A stretch of 64,000 nucleotides of DNA from assembly GCA_947487205.1 (NCBI GenBank), contig CANKVU010000010.1:62001-126000 (forward strand), in the 5' to 3' direction. The translations under genes and the position numbers were made by a program. Shown here in pieces: positions 53,617 to 63,414 of this stretch (positions are counted from its first letter, which is position 1; each line of letters starts with the position of its first letter). The DNA comes from an uncultured Paracoccaceae bacterium. GTDB taxonomy: Bacteria; Pseudomonadota; Alphaproteobacteria; Rhodobacterales; Rhodobacteraceae. The notes below the pieces were generated by a model, which made no database searches, was not told the origin of the DNA, and worked only from the letters and a program-made list of their open reading frames with translations.

Positions 53617-54588
53617 TCAGGGGTCGGTCTTGGCGAACTGGGTCCCGCCGGTCTTGTCGGGCTTCGACCAGTCGCGCTTGACGCCCAGGAACAGGACGAT
53701 GTTCTTGGCCACGAAGACCGACGAATAGGTGCCCACGATCACTCCCCAGGTGATCGCGAAGACGAATTCGCGGATTACGTCGCCGCCCAGGATCAGGAGC
53801 GCGATCAGCGCCACCAGGGTCGTGCCGCTGGTCATCACCGTGCGGCTCAGCGTCTCGTTCACCGACAGGTTCATCACGTCCCTGAGCGCCCGGCTCTTGT
53901 ACTTGATGAGGTTCTCCCTCAGCCGGTCGAAGATCACCACCGTGTCGTTGATCGAATAGCCGATGATGGTCAGGATCGCGGCGATCGTGGCCAGGTCGAA
54001 CTGGATCCTGAGGATCGAGAAGACCCCGATCGTCAGCAGCACGTCATGGAAGAGCGCCGCCACCGCGCCCACCGCGAACTGCCATTCGAACCTCAGCCAG
54101 ATATAGACCAGGATCGCGCCCAGGGACGCGGCCACCGCCAGGAACGCGGTCCGGATCAGCTCGCCCGAGACCTTGGGCCCGACCGATTCGACGGAGGTGA
54201 ACTCCACCGACGGGTTGACGGCCCTCAGCGCCTCCTCGACCCGCGCGATCGTCTCGGCCGAGGCGCTGGCCTCCGCGCCCTGCGCCGCCACCCGCACCGA
54301 CGCCACGTTCCGGTCCGGCCCGAAGGTCGGGTCGAACACCTCGGTGATCGACACGTCGCCCAGCTCCAGCGGCGCCAGCGCCTCGCGATAGGCGCCCACA
54401 TCCACCGCCTCGGTCGATTCGGTACGGATCGTGGTCCCGCCCTGGAAGTCGATGCCGAAATTCAGGCCCAGCACCAGCCACACCACGACCGACACCACCA
54501 TCGCGACGCAGGACGCCCCGAAGGTGAGCCGCGCGTTCTTGAACCAGTCGATGTCGACGTCGTCGGGGACGAACTTGACGGGCTTCAT
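53617..54588 (-). CDS. secF: Protein translocase subunit SecF
   Basis: Membrane subunit that with SecD uses the proton gradient to help pull proteins through SecYEG. The product is 323 residues with six helices and a periplasmic domain after helix 1 (LNFGIDFQGGTTIRTESTEA is the conserved start). The GYSINDTVVIFDRLREN segment in helix 4-5 is the SecF signature. Three bases separate it from secD, so they form an operon. Confidence 0.96.
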   Translation of the reverse strand: MKPVKFVPDDVDIDWFKNARLTFGASCVAMVVSVVVWLVLGLNFGIDFQGGTTIRTESTEAVDVGAYREALAPLELGDVSITEVFDPTFGPDRNVASVRVAAQGAEASASAETIARVEEALRAVNPSVEFTSVESVGPKVSGELIRTAFLAVAASLGAILVYIWLRFEWQFAVGAVAALFHDVLLTIGVFSILRIQFDLATIAAILTIIGYSINDTVVIFDRLRENLIKYKSRALRDVMNLSVNETLSRTVMTSGTTLVALIALLILGGDVIREFVFAITWGVIVGTYSSVFVAKNIVLFLGVKRDWSKPDKTGGTQFAKTDP

Positions 54589-54591
54589 GGC

Positions 54592-56265
54592 TTACACCTC
54601 GATGGTCTTCGGACGGCGACGGTCGAACCAGGCGACGATCATCACCCGGGTCACGTAGATGGCGGTGAAGACACTGGTCAGGATGCCCAGCGCCAGCGTC
54701 ACGGCAAAGCCGCGCACTGGCCCGGAGCCCAGCATGAACAGGATCGTGGCGATGATGAAGGTGGTGATGTTGGCGTCCACGATCGCCGACAGCGCCCGCT
54801 CGTAGCCCTGCGCGATGGCGCGGGAGGGGCCGCGGGCGGTCTTCTGCTCTTCGCGGATGCGTTCGAAGACGAGCACGTTGGCATCGACCGCCATGCCGAT
54901 GGTCAGCACGATCCCGGCGATGCCCGGCAGGGTCAGCGTCGCCCCGATGGCCGAGAGCAGCCCGAAGATCAGGCCGACATTGATCAGCAGCGCGATATTG
55001 GCGAACAGGCCGAACAGCCCGTAGGCCAGCCCCATCATCACCATCACCGCGACGAAGGCGACGATGCAGGCGATCCGCCCCGCCTCGATCGAATCCTGCC
55101 CCAGTTCCGGCCCGATCGTGCGCTCCTCGAGGAAGGACAGCTCGGCGGGCAGCGCGCCGGCGCGCAGCAGCACCGCCAGCTCGGTCGATTGCTCGACCGT
55201 GAAACTGCCGGTGATGATGCCGTTGCCGCCGGGGATGTGGCTCTGGATCACGGGGGCCGAGATCACCTCGTCGTCCAGCACGATGGCGAAGGGCGAGCCG
55301 ATGTTCTCGGCCGTGTAGTCGCCGAAGGCCCGCGCGCCCGTGGGGTTGAACCGGAAGGAGACGGCGGGGCGGTTGTTCTGGTCGAAGGTCGGCTGCGCGT
55401 CGGTCAGCGTTTCGCCCGAGACGACCGGCGTGCGCTCCAGGACGTAATACGCCCCCTCCTCGTCGAGCGAGGGCAGCAGGACGTTGCCCGGCCCGGCCGG
55501 GGCATCCGCGTCCTGGGTGCGGTTGACGACCGGGTGGAAGGTCAGCTGCGCGGTGGTCCCGATCAGCGATTTCAGCTCGGCGGCCGAGCCGATGCCGGGC
55601 ACCTGGATCAGGATGCGGTCGGCGCCCTGGCGCTGGATGTTGGGTTCCCGCGTGCCGACCTCGTCGATGCGCCGGCGGATGATCTCGAGGCTCTGGCGCA
55701 CCGTGCGGTCGTCGGTGGCGGCTTTCTCGGAATCCGACAGCGCCACGGTCAGGATCGCGCCGTCCTCGGTCTGCGCGCCCTCCACGACCAGGTTGCTCTG
55801 CCCCGCGCCCGACACCGAGGACACCGATTGCGACAGGCCGCGGGCGATCTCCATCGCGCGCGCCAGGCCGTCGGCGTCCGACAGCTGCACGACCAGCTCG
55901 GCGGCGCCCCCGTCGGTGCGGCGGATCGTGCCGACCTCGTCCCGCGCGTCGCGCAGCGCGTCGCGCAGTTCGGGCCAGAGCGCGTCCATCCGCTGGGCAT
56001 AGACCTGGTCCACCTGCACCTCGGCCAGCAGGTGCGCGCCGCCCCGCAGGTCGAGGCCCAGGTTCACCAGCCCCGAGGGCAGGAAGGACGGCCAGCCCCC
56101 GGCCGCTTCCTCCCGCTCCGGGGTGGCGCCGGCCTCGACGATGGCGGCGCGGGCGTCGTTGGCCTGCTCGACCCGCCCGTAGAACAGGTTCGGCAACGCC
56201 AGGAGCAGCCCGAGCGCCACCAGCCCCCAGATGAGGACGCGCTTCCACAGCGGGATCTGCAGCAT
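54592..56265 (-). CDS. secD: Protein translocase subunit SecD
   Basis: Partner of SecF. The product is 557 residues: one N-terminal helix, a large periplasmic P1 domain (starting with VNLGLDLRGGAHLLAEVQVD) and five C-terminal helices. The signature GMAVDANVLVFERIREE, with the conserved Asp, carries the proton-path residues. The start MLQIPLWKRVLIWG is the typical N-terminus. yajC lies 31 bases upstream. Confidence 0.96.
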   Translation of the reverse strand: MLQIPLWKRVLIWGLVALGLLLALPNLFYGRVEQANDARAAIVEAGATPEREEAAGGWPSFLPSGLVNLGLDLRGGAHLLAEVQVDQVYAQRMDALWPELRDALRDARDEVGTIRRTDGGAAELVVQLSDADGLARAMEIARGLSQSVSSVSGAGQSNLVVEGAQTEDGAILTVALSDSEKAATDDRTVRQSLEIIRRRIDEVGTREPNIQRQGADRILIQVPGIGSAAELKSLIGTTAQLTFHPVVNRTQDADAPAGPGNVLLPSLDEEGAYYVLERTPVVSGETLTDAQPTFDQNNRPAVSFRFNPTGARAFGDYTAENIGSPFAIVLDDEVISAPVIQSHIPGGNGIITGSFTVEQSTELAVLLRAGALPAELSFLEERTIGPELGQDSIEAGRIACIVAFVAVMVMMGLAYGLFGLFANIALLINVGLIFGLLSAIGATLTLPGIAGIVLTIGMAVDANVLVFERIREEQKTARGPSRAIAQGYERALSAIVDANITTFIIATILFMLGSGPVRGFAVTLALGILTSVFTAIYVTRVMIVAWFDRRRPKTIEV

Positions 56266-56296
56266 GTCTCTGGCCCTTCCGGTCGGGTGGGTGGCC

Positions 56297-56623
56297 TCAG
56301 CCCTCGGCGGGTTCGGTCTTATTGCGGACGGTCGCGATGGTCGACTTCACCACGCGCACCTTCACGTTATCGGCCAGCTCGACCTCGACCTCGCCGTCCT
56401 CGCGCACCTTCGTCACCTTGCCGACGAGGCCCCCCGCCGTGACCACCTGGTCGCCGCGGCGCAGGCCCTCGACCATCTTCTGGTGCTCCTTGACCTTCTT
56501 CTGCTGCGGCCGGATCAACAGGAAGTACATGATGGCGAAGATCAGGATCAGCGGCACGAAGCTGGCAAAGGCGCTGCCGGCGCCGCCGCCGGCGGCCTGG
56601 GCGAATGCGGGGGTTGCGAACAT
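56297..56623 (-). CDS. yajC: Preprotein translocase subunit YajC
   Basis: Small single-helix membrane protein attached to SecDF. The product is 108 residues. It starts MFATPAFAQAAGGGAGSAFA, then a helix (FVPLILIFAIMYFLLIRPQQ) and a cytoplasmic KOW-like part (GDQVVTAGGLVGKVTKVRED). It leads the yajC-secD-secF operon and is divergent from the serine protease gene. An in-frame upstream extension was rejected. Confidence 0.95.
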   Translation of the reverse strand: MFATPAFAQAAGGGAGSAFASFVPLILIFAIMYFLLIRPQQKKVKEHQKMVEGLRRGDQVVTAGGLVGKVTKVREDGEVEVELADNVKVRVVKSTIATVRNKTEPAEG

Positions 56624-56741
56624 CTCTCTTCCCTCGGATGCGACCGCGGCCAACGATCCCGCGGTCCGTGAAAATCGGCCTCTCCCTAGCTTTGCCCCCG
56701 GGTCTTGTCCAGCGAGCCGCGCCGGGTCCACACTCGCGGCC

Positions 56742-57323
56742 ATGATCCGCGCCGTCCTCCTGCTGTGGCTCGCCGCCCTCCCCGCCGCCGCGGGCGCGGG
56801 TCCCGACGCCGTGCTCAAGATCGGCGCCCGCACCGGCGGCGGGGGCTGCACCGCCTTCCTCGTCGCCCCGCACGCCGCCCTGACGGCGGCCCATTGCGCC
56901 CGCGGCCCGGTGACGCTGCTGGCGGGCTGGCACGACGGGCGGGCGCGCCAGTCGCGCGGCGGCATCGACCCGCGCCGCCCCGCGCTCTCGCCCCGGATCG
57001 AGAACCGCTACCGCACCGACCAGGTGCGCCTGACGGTGCCGCGCGCCTTCGCCGGGGTGGCGCCGCTCCGCCCCGGCCCGGCCCCCGCGCCCGGCTCCCG
57101 GGTCGAGATCCCGGCCTATCCCCGCCACGAGGCCGGGCGCCGCACCATCGCCTGCACCGTCGCCGCCCGCCCGGGCAGCGAGATCGTCCTCGACTGCCCC
57201 GCCCGCTCGGGCATGTCGGGCGCGCCGCTCCTGCAGGGGGGGCGCGTGGTGGGCATCCTGACCAACCGGATCGGCCGCGACCGGGCGCTGGCCACCGAAC
57301 TCGCCCCCGACCTTCTCGACTGA
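56742..57323 (+). CDS. Trypsin-like serine protease
   Basis: Secreted S1-family protease, 193 residues, with a signal peptide (MIRAVLLLWLAALPAAAGAG). The triad is visible: His in ALTAAHCARG, Asp probably in YRTDQVRLTVP, and Ser in ARSGMSGAPLLQGG. Cysteine pairs near the His and before the Ser support a periplasmic location. The substrate is unknown. It lies 81 bases before serS with no clear link to it. Confidence 0.88.
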   Translation: MIRAVLLLWLAALPAAAGAGPDAVLKIGARTGGGGCTAFLVAPHAALTAAHCARGPVTLLAGWHDGRARQSRGGIDPRRPALSPRIENRYRTDQVRLTVPRAFAGVAPLRPGPAPAPGSRVEIPAYPRHEAGRRTIACTVAARPGSEIVLDCPARSGMSGAPLLQGGRVVGILTNRIGRDRALATELAPDLLD

Positions 57324-57404
57324 CGCCCTTTCCCCCGCACGCCCCTTGCGGCATATCGCCCGGGACCGCGCGTGCCCCGAAGGCCGCGACGAAAAGGAGG
57401 CCAC

Positions 57405-58679
57405 ATGCACGACATCCGCCTGATCCGCGACGACCCGGCCGCCTTCGACGCCGCCATGGCCCGGCGCGGCATCGCCGGCGCCGCCGCGCCCCTCCTGGCC
57501 CTGGACGAGGCGCGCCGCGCCGCCATCCACGCCGCCGAGACTGCCCGCGCCCAGCAGAACGCCGCCTCGAAGCAGGTCGGCCAGGCCAAGGCGCAGGGCG
57601 ACGAGGCGGCGTTCGAGCGCCTGCGCGCCGAGGTCACGGCCAAGAAGGCCGAGGTCACCGACCAGGAGCAGCGCGCCCGCGAACTCGACGGCCAGCTCAT
57701 CGACCAGCTCCTGGCGCTGCCCAACGCGCTCGCCCCCGACGTGCCCGAGGGCGCCGACGAATCGGACAATGTCGAGATCAAGCGCCACCTCGACCCGCCC
57801 GACATGCCCCATGCGGTGGAGCATTACGACCTCCCCGCCGCCGCCCCCGGCCTCGATTTCGAGACCGCAGCCCGCCTCTCCGGCTCCCGCTTCGCGCTCC
57901 TGACGGGCCAGGTCGCCCGCCTCCACCGGGCGCTGGCGCAGTTCATGCTCGACATCCACACCACCGAGAACGGCCTGACGGAGGCGATCCCCCCCGTCCT
58001 CGTGCGCGACGAGGCGATGCAGGGCACCGGCCAGCTGCCGAAATTCGGCGAGGACAGCTACCAGACCACCAATGGCTGGTGGCTGATCCCCACGGCGGAG
58101 GTGCCGCTCACCAACATCGTCGCGGGCCAGGTCCTCGACGAGGCCACCCTGCCCCGCCGCTACGTCGCCCATACCCTCTGCTTCCGCTCCGAGGCCGGAT
58201 CGGCCGGCAAGGACACCGCCGGCATGCTCCGCCAGCACCAGTTCGAGAAGGTGGAGATGGTCTCGATCACCCATCCCGACGCCTCCGAGGACGAGCAGCT
58301 CCGCATGCTCGCCTGCGCGGAAGGAATCCTGGAACGCCTCGACCTGCCCTACCGCGTGGTCAAGCTCTGCGACGGCGATACCGGCTTCGGCGCCCGCCGC
58401 ACCTTCGACATCGAGGTCTGGCTCCCCGGCCAGAACCGCTACCGGGAGATCAGCTCCGTCTCCAATTGCTGGGACTTCCAGGCCCGACGCATGAACGCCC
58501 GGTACAAACCCGCGGACGGCGGCAAGCCGCAATTCCTCCACACGCTGAACGGAAGCGGCCTCGCCGTGGGCCGCGCGCTGATCGCCGTGCTGGAGAACGG
58601 GCAGTTGCCGGATGGAACGGTCGCGCTGCCGGAGGCGCTGGTGCCGTATATGGGGGGTGTTGGGGAACTAACCGCTTGA
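57405..58679 (+). CDS. serS: Seryl-tRNA synthetase
   Basis: Class II aminoacyl-tRNA synthetase that charges tRNA-Ser (and tRNA-Sec). The product is 424 residues from [14 protein letters not shown], preceded by AAAAGGAGG. An N-terminal coiled-coil arm (residues about 30-100) is followed by the class II core: motif 2 in [20 protein letters not shown] and motif 3 in [20 protein letters not shown]. The C-terminus ([12 protein letters not shown]) is slightly unusual but of normal length. The TGA overlaps the likely TTG start of an AT-rich gene of different composition. Confidence 0.95.
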   Translation: MHDIRLIRDDPAAFDAAMARRGIAGAAAPLLALDEARRAAIHAAETARAQQNAASKQVGQAKAQGDEAAFERLRAEVTAKKAEVTDQEQRARELDGQLIDQLLALPNALAPDVPEGADESDNVEIKRHLDPPDMPHAVEHYDLPAAAPGLDFETAARLSGSRFALLTGQVARLHRALAQFMLDIHTTENGLTEAIPPVLVRDEAMQGTGQLPKFGEDSYQTTNGWWLIPTAEVPLTNIVAGQVLDEATLPRRYVAHTLCFRSEAGSAGKDTAGMLRQHQFEKVEMVSITHPDASEDEQLRMLACAEGILERLDLPYRVVKLCDGDTGFGARRTFDIEVWLPGQNRYREISSVSNCWDFQARRMNARYKPADGGKPQFLHTLNGSGLAVGRALIAVLENGQLPDGTVALPEALVPYMGGVGELTA

Positions 58680-59809
58680 ACGACTTCTCCCCTCACGAGC
58701 GCCTGCCATGGTGGGACCATTGTCCGATCGAAGGAAGCAATTGGGCAAAGCGCTGTAGTGATCCGATTTACACTAAGAAAGTCAGATCTTTCTTGAATGG
58801 TAAATCTGAAATAGCTGTAACGCGCTTACCCTGCGATTCAATTCGACCAGGCTACATTTCTCAGTCCCAGCGTTCTGATCAGAAGCATAAGTACAACTTC
58901 GAAGTAGAAGAAATTGAGCGCAAGATAAAAATTATCAGACTAGGGTTTCGCCCGACACTAATTGTGTACCGCACACCGTTCATTACGAGCAATACCAATT
59001 TTGTAGCGCCATTAGATTCAAATGCTCTGGCAGCATACAAATTTCTAGGGATGAAATATGCCCCAGTTCGGCTTCTTAACCCAGCCCGCGCTATCTTATC
59101 GGACGGCGCAATATTAATTAAGAAGACCGATCATGGAGCTGCAGTATCGAAGTCGATATTTCCGGAATCATGGAGCAGAATACGATTATTTAAAGATGAC
59201 AACGACAAACCAATCGACGATGAACGAATTTTTGATATGTCCGTTCGCGGCCTTGAACAATTCGACGACCGACTGAAAGCATTCTCACTTATCGAAGCAA
59301 ATAGGTCAGGCTATCATGAGTTCTTAGCAACCCTAAGCATTCGTTATAGCAGACACATTAAAGGCGTCAAAATTCTTTGGGATGAAGGCTTATACGAGCA
59401 AGCTTTTGCCTTGCTTAGGATGGCCTACGAGTCGTATCTCAACTTTTATCTAGATTGGCTGAGCCCCGACGAGTTTGGATCGCGAATAGCTTTCTACTAT
59501 GTAGTTGAGGAGCATGCCCATCTATCGCCCAGTGAGAAAAGAAATTACGTCGAACGCCTCTGTGGGCTAGACAAGGTCATCAGAAACGTAAAATCTAAGT
59601 CACAACTAGCTGATCTATCTTATTATCATAGTGCTTTATACTCTCGGCTTTCCGAGCACGTGCATCAATCTTATACCGGTATATTCGAAGTTTTTGGGGA
59701 CTACAGTAAAGACGCGTATGCGGCAGTAATTCCAAGGATAGTAAACACTATTACAGCCAATCTTTTATTCAAGATGGGAGACGACGTGGGTTCCTCTGGT
59801 CGATCTTAG
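58676..59809 (+). CDS. AT-rich, foreign-looking protein, DUF5677-like C-terminal half
   Basis: The gene is much lower in G+C than everything around it and uses A/T-ending codons, so it was probably acquired recently. The likely start is a TTG (58676) overlapping the serS stop, giving 377 residues; the start is uncertain. The N-terminal half ([18 protein letters not shown]) is unknown. The C-terminal half is helical with Arg/Glu and His positions ([20 protein letters not shown], later [10 protein letters not shown]) that resemble DUF5677, found in uncharacterised mobile or defence-type proteins. No membrane helix or signal peptide. I cannot assign a function. Confidence 0.8.
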   Translation: MNDFSPHERLPWWDHCPIEGSNWAKRCSDPIYTKKVRSFLNGKSEIAVTRLPCDSIRPGYISQSQRSDQKHKYNFEVEEIERKIKIIRLGFRPTLIVYRTPFITSNTNFVAPLDSNALAAYKFLGMKYAPVRLLNPARAILSDGAILIKKTDHGAAVSKSIFPESWSRIRLFKDDNDKPIDDERIFDMSVRGLEQFDDRLKAFSLIEANRSGYHEFLATLSIRYSRHIKGVKILWDEGLYEQAFALLRMAYESYLNFYLDWLSPDEFGSRIAFYYVVEEHAHLSPSEKRNYVERLCGLDKVIRNVKSKSQLADLSYYHSALYSRLSEHVHQSYTGIFEVFGDYSKDAYAAVIPRIVNTITANLLFKMGDDVGSSGRS

Positions 59810-59869
59810 CCGAAACAATAATTTTGCTTAACATGGGACTAAATTAGTTCTATGTGCATTGGAGGTTCC

Positions 59870-60559
59870 ATGCCCTTCCTCCCCCTCCTCGCGGCCCTCG
59901 CCTTCGCCCTGTCCCCGCTCGTCGCGGGCAGCTTCGGGGGCTTCGCCCCCGACGCCTTCCCGGTGCCGCAGGACGATCCCCCGGTCCAGCCGGCGGGATA
60001 CGCCTTCGCGATCTGGGGGCTGATCTATCTCTGGCTGATCGTCCATGGTGCCTACGGGGCGTGGCGGCGCCGCGACCATCCCGGCTGGCGCCCCACCCGC
60101 GCGCCGCTGACGGCCAGCCTCGCTCTGGGCGCGTTCTGGATCCCCGTCGCCAACGCCTCGCCCCTCTGGGCCACGCTGATGATCTGGGCCATGGCGCTCC
60201 CCGCCCTCGCCGCGCTCCTGCGCGCCGGGACGGCGGACCGATGGCTGCTGGCCGTGCCCCTGGGCCTCTATGCCGGCTGGCTCACGGCGGCCGCCTCGGT
60301 CTCCATCGGCCTCGTCCTCGCCGGGTGGGGGATCACCGGGCCCATCGTGGCGGCCTGGATCGCGCTGGCCGTGGCGCTGGCGGTCGCCGCGTTCATCCTG
60401 TGGCAACGCCCCGCCCCGGGCTATGCGGCCGCCTTCGCCTGGGCGCTGGTCGGGATCGCGGTCCAGAACGGCGGCGCGGTCCCGTCGCTGACCGCCGCGG
60501 CCCTGATCGCCGCCGCCTGCGCCCTCGCGGCCGGCCTGCGCCCCGCGCGGGGCGGCTGA
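59870..60559 (+). CDS. TspO/MBR-related tryptophan-rich membrane protein
   Basis: Multi-helix membrane protein of 229 residues, begins MPFLPLLAALAFALSPLVAG. The segment VQPAGYAFAIWGLIYLWLIV resembles the TspO signature region PxxAFxxVWxxLY, so it is probably a distant TspO/MBR family member. It is longer than the tspO product near position 11.5 kb and shares little else with it. TTGGAGG precedes the ATG. It follows the AT-rich gene, and composition returns to GC-rich at its start. Ligand unknown. Confidence 0.78.
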   Translation: MPFLPLLAALAFALSPLVAGSFGGFAPDAFPVPQDDPPVQPAGYAFAIWGLIYLWLIVHGAYGAWRRRDHPGWRPTRAPLTASLALGAFWIPVANASPLWATLMIWAMALPALAALLRAGTADRWLLAVPLGLYAGWLTAAASVSIGLVLAGWGITGPIVAAWIALAVALAVAAFILWQRPAPGYAAAFAWALVGIAVQNGGAVPSLTAAALIAAACALAAGLRPARGG

Positions 60560-60644
60560 CCGGCGCGGGTCCGGCGCCGGCCCGGCACCCGCACGGCGCC
60601 CGTCCCGACGCGCATCCGGCGGGCGCCCGGCCCCCGCGCGGCGG

Positions 60645-62069
60645 CTATTTCAGGTGTTTCCTCAGCCGCGAGGGCGTCGATTTCGTCCGGTTCTTGTACG
60701 GGTTCTGCTCCTTCTGCGAGCGCATCCACAGCCGGACGGGCGTGCCCGGCATGTCGAAATCCGCCCTGAGCCCGTTGACCAGGTATCGCGTGTAAGCATC
60801 TGACATCTCGCCCGGATTCGAGCACATGACCACGAAACCGGGCGGCCGCGTCTTGGCCTGCGTCATGTAGCGCAGCTTGATCCGCCGCCCCCCCGGCGCG
60901 GGCGGCGGATGCGCCACGACCATCGCGCCAAGCCATTGATTCAACTGCGATGTCTGGACGCGGCGGTTCCACACCTCCTGCGCCTTCATCACCGATTCGC
61001 GCAGCCGGTCCAGCCCCTTGCCGGTCAGCCCCGACACCGCCACCAGCTGCACCCCCTTCAGCTGCGGCAGCAGCCGGTCGACGGCGTCGCGCATGGCCTT
61101 GAGTTTCAACTGCTTTTCCGGCTCCGCGTCCCATTTGTTGACGGCGATGACGACCGCCCGCCCCTCGCGCTCCGCCAGGTCGGCGATCCGCAGGTCCTGG
61201 CTTTCGAACGGGATCGCGGCATCCAGCAGGACCACCACCACCTCGGCGAACTTGACCGCCCGCAACCCGTCGGAAACGCTCAGTTTTTCCAGCTTCTCCT
61301 GGACCTTCGCCTTCTTCCGCATCCCCGCCGTGTCGAAGATCCGGACCGGCACCCCGTCCCAGTCCATCGTGACCGAGATGGCGTCGCGCGTGATCCCCGC
61401 CTCGGGCCCGGTCAGCAGCCGGTCATCGCCCAGCAAGGTGTTGATCAGGGTGGATTTTCCCGCGTTCGGCCGGCCCACGACGGCGATCTGCAGCGGCTTC
61501 TCCTTCGTCGGCACCCGGACCGCGTCGGGATCCGCGTCCACCTCCGGCGCGCTCTCCGCGATCTCCGCCTCAGCCTCCGCCGCGATGGGCTCCAAGACGC
61601 TGAAAAGCTCGGGAATTCCCTCGCCGTGCTCGGCCGACAGGGCGATCGGCTCGCCCAATCCCAGCCCCCAGGCCTCGATCAGTCCGCCTTCGGCCGCGCG
61701 GCCCTCGCACTTGTTGGCCGCCAGGATCACGTGCTTGGCCCGCCGGCGCAGGATCTCGGCGAAGATCTCGTCGACCGGCGTCACGCCGGTGCGCGCGTCG
61801 ATCAGGAAAAGGCAAACATCCGCCATGTCCACCGCGCGCTCGGTCAGGCGCCGCATCCGCCCTTCCAGGCTGTTGTCGATGCGGTCCTCTAGCCCGGCGG
61901 TATCCACGACGTTGAAGCGCAGGGCGCCGATCCGCCCCTCGCCCTCGCGCAGGTCGCGGGTCACGCCGGGGCGGTCGTCGACCAGCGCCAGGCGCCGCCC
62001 GACGAGACGGTTGAACAGGGTGGACTTGCCCACATTGGGCCGCCCGACGATGGCGAGGGTGAAGCTCAT
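60645..62069 (-). CDS. der: Ribosome-associated GTPase Der (EngA)
   Basis: Essential tandem-GTPase for 50S subunit assembly. The product is 474 residues. Both G domains have P-loops (GRPNVGKST near residue 9 and GRPNAGKST near 198), DTAG switches and NKxD motifs (AANKCEG, with an altered fourth position, and AVNKWDA). A KH-like C-terminal domain follows, ending in a basic tail ([16 protein letters not shown]). bamB lies upstream on the same strand, as in the E. coli yfgM-bamB-der order. Confidence 0.96.
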   Translation of the reverse strand: MSFTLAIVGRPNVGKSTLFNRLVGRRLALVDDRPGVTRDLREGEGRIGALRFNVVDTAGLEDRIDNSLEGRMRRLTERAVDMADVCLFLIDARTGVTPVDEIFAEILRRRAKHVILAANKCEGRAAEGGLIEAWGLGLGEPIALSAEHGEGIPELFSVLEPIAAEAEAEIAESAPEVDADPDAVRVPTKEKPLQIAVVGRPNAGKSTLINTLLGDDRLLTGPEAGITRDAISVTMDWDGVPVRIFDTAGMRKKAKVQEKLEKLSVSDGLRAVKFAEVVVVLLDAAIPFESQDLRIADLAEREGRAVVIAVNKWDAEPEKQLKLKAMRDAVDRLLPQLKGVQLVAVSGLTGKGLDRLRESVMKAQEVWNRRVQTSQLNQWLGAMVVAHPPPAPGGRRIKLRYMTQAKTRPPGFVVMCSNPGEMSDAYTRYLVNGLRADFDMPGTPVRLWMRSQKEQNPYKNRTKSTPSRLRKHLK

Positions 62070-62114
62070 GGGGCCGCCTCCGGAATGGGATGGGACGCGC
62101 TCCTACATGAGCGT

Positions 62115-63401
62115 TCAGCGGAAGGCCAGCAAGCGCCCGTCCGCGTTGACGACATAAAGGACCCCGCCCGCGACCGCCATGTTCGTCGCCGCCCCGCCCG
62201 GCAGCGCGACCTCGGCCGCGAGGGAGCCGTCGACCGGATCGAAGGCCCGCAGCCGGCCGTCCGACGAGGCGATCCAGAGCCGGCCGCCCGCCAGGACGGG
62301 GCCGTAATGGGCGAAGGTCGTCTGCCGCTTGCGCGCGAAGGTGGCGCGGTAATACGGAAGGTCGACGCCCCAGACCCGCTCGCCCGTCGCCGCGTCGAGC
62401 CGGACCAGCTGCGCCGCGTCGGTCACGGCGAAGACGGCGCCGCCGGCGGTCACGACGGGGGACATCGCCCCCTCCTCGGCCGACCAGCGCCGCTCGCCGG
62501 TGGCCAGGTCGATCGCGTCGATCCGCCCGGAGGGCGATCCGGCATAGACCGTGCCGCCGTCGATCACCGGGTCGCCGGTGATGTCGGCGACCCCGGCATA
62601 GACGCGCCCGAGCCGGGTGCCCGCGACGGTCGTGGTCCAGAGCTCGGTGCCGCCGGGCAGCAGGCCGCGCAATTCGCGCGAGGAATAGGGCATCACGATC
62701 CGGTCGCCCGACACCGCCGGGGAGGCGCCGCCGACCATCCCGGTCTCGTCGGGGGTCCCCTGCGCCGTCCAGGCGACGCGCCCGGTGCCGGCGTCGATGG
62801 CCCAGCCCGTGGCATCGCGGCCCACGACATAGACGCGCCCGCCCGACACCGTGGGCGCACCTGTCGCCGGCGCGCCGATATCCTGGGTCCAGACCCGACC
62901 ACCGGTGGCCGCGTCGAGCGCGACCACCTCGCCGAACGCGGTCGCGACATAGAGGCGGTCGCCCGCCACGGCGAGCCCCGCGCCCGATGCGTCGTCCGAC
63001 GGGCTGCCGGCGGGCGAGGCATCGACCGACCAGAGCGGCGCGCCGCCGGTTGAATGGGCCATCACCCGCGCGCGGCTGTCGACGGTGAAGACCCGCCCAC
63101 CGGAGACCACGGGATCGGCGGTGATGCGGTGCCGGCGGTCCTCTCCCCGGCCGATGGGGACGGAGAAGGCCAGTTGCGGCGTGGCCGAGAACGCCGCGTG
63201 CGGCATGTCGTGATCCGCGCGCGCCGCCGGGTGGGTCCAGTCGGTCGAGACCGGGGCGGGCAGATCGACGGGGCGGGCCACCGCCGCCGGCGTGGCGCCG
63301 CCGCGCACATCCTCCCGCTCCCCGACCAGGAGTCGTTCGCGCTGCCCGCAGGCGGCCAGCGCCAGGAGCGTGGCTCCGGCCAGAAGGGCGATCCGTGTCA
63401 T
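62115..63401 (-). CDS. bamB: Outer membrane assembly lipoprotein BamB-like (PQQ beta-propeller)
   Basis: Lipoprotein with an eight-blade PQQ-like beta-propeller, part of the BAM complex that inserts outer-membrane proteins. The product is 428 residues. The lipobox is LLALAAC near residue 18, then repeated propeller motifs (for example VVALDAATGGRVWTQDIG, IDAIDLATGERRWSAEE and VRLDAATGERVWGVDL). The gene lies between the TPR protein and der, as in E. coli. Confidence 0.9.
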   Translation of the reverse strand: MTRIALLAGATLLALAACGQRERLLVGEREDVRGGATPAAVARPVDLPAPVSTDWTHPAARADHDMPHAAFSATPQLAFSVPIGRGEDRRHRITADPVVSGGRVFTVDSRARVMAHSTGGAPLWSVDASPAGSPSDDASGAGLAVAGDRLYVATAFGEVVALDAATGGRVWTQDIGAPATGAPTVSGGRVYVVGRDATGWAIDAGTGRVAWTAQGTPDETGMVGGASPAVSGDRIVMPYSSRELRGLLPGGTELWTTTVAGTRLGRVYAGVADITGDPVIDGGTVYAGSPSGRIDAIDLATGERRWSAEEGAMSPVVTAGGAVFAVTDAAQLVRLDAATGERVWGVDLPYYRATFARKRQTTFAHYGPVLAGGRLWIASSDGRLRAFDPVDGSLAAEVALPGGAATNMAVAGGVLYVVNADGRLLAFR

Positions 63402-63414
63402 GGGCGGCGTCCTC

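Noticed and set aside
58660-59869. Flanking direct repeats around the AT-rich gene (GGGAACTAA versus GGGACTAAA)
   Set aside because: Matches are short and imperfect, no better than chance; no integrase or terminal inverted repeats were found.
60811-60835. GGATTCGAGC resembling a tRNA T-loop
   Set aside because: It lies inside der, in the conserved SNPGEMSD coding segment; no tRNA cloverleaf fits around it.
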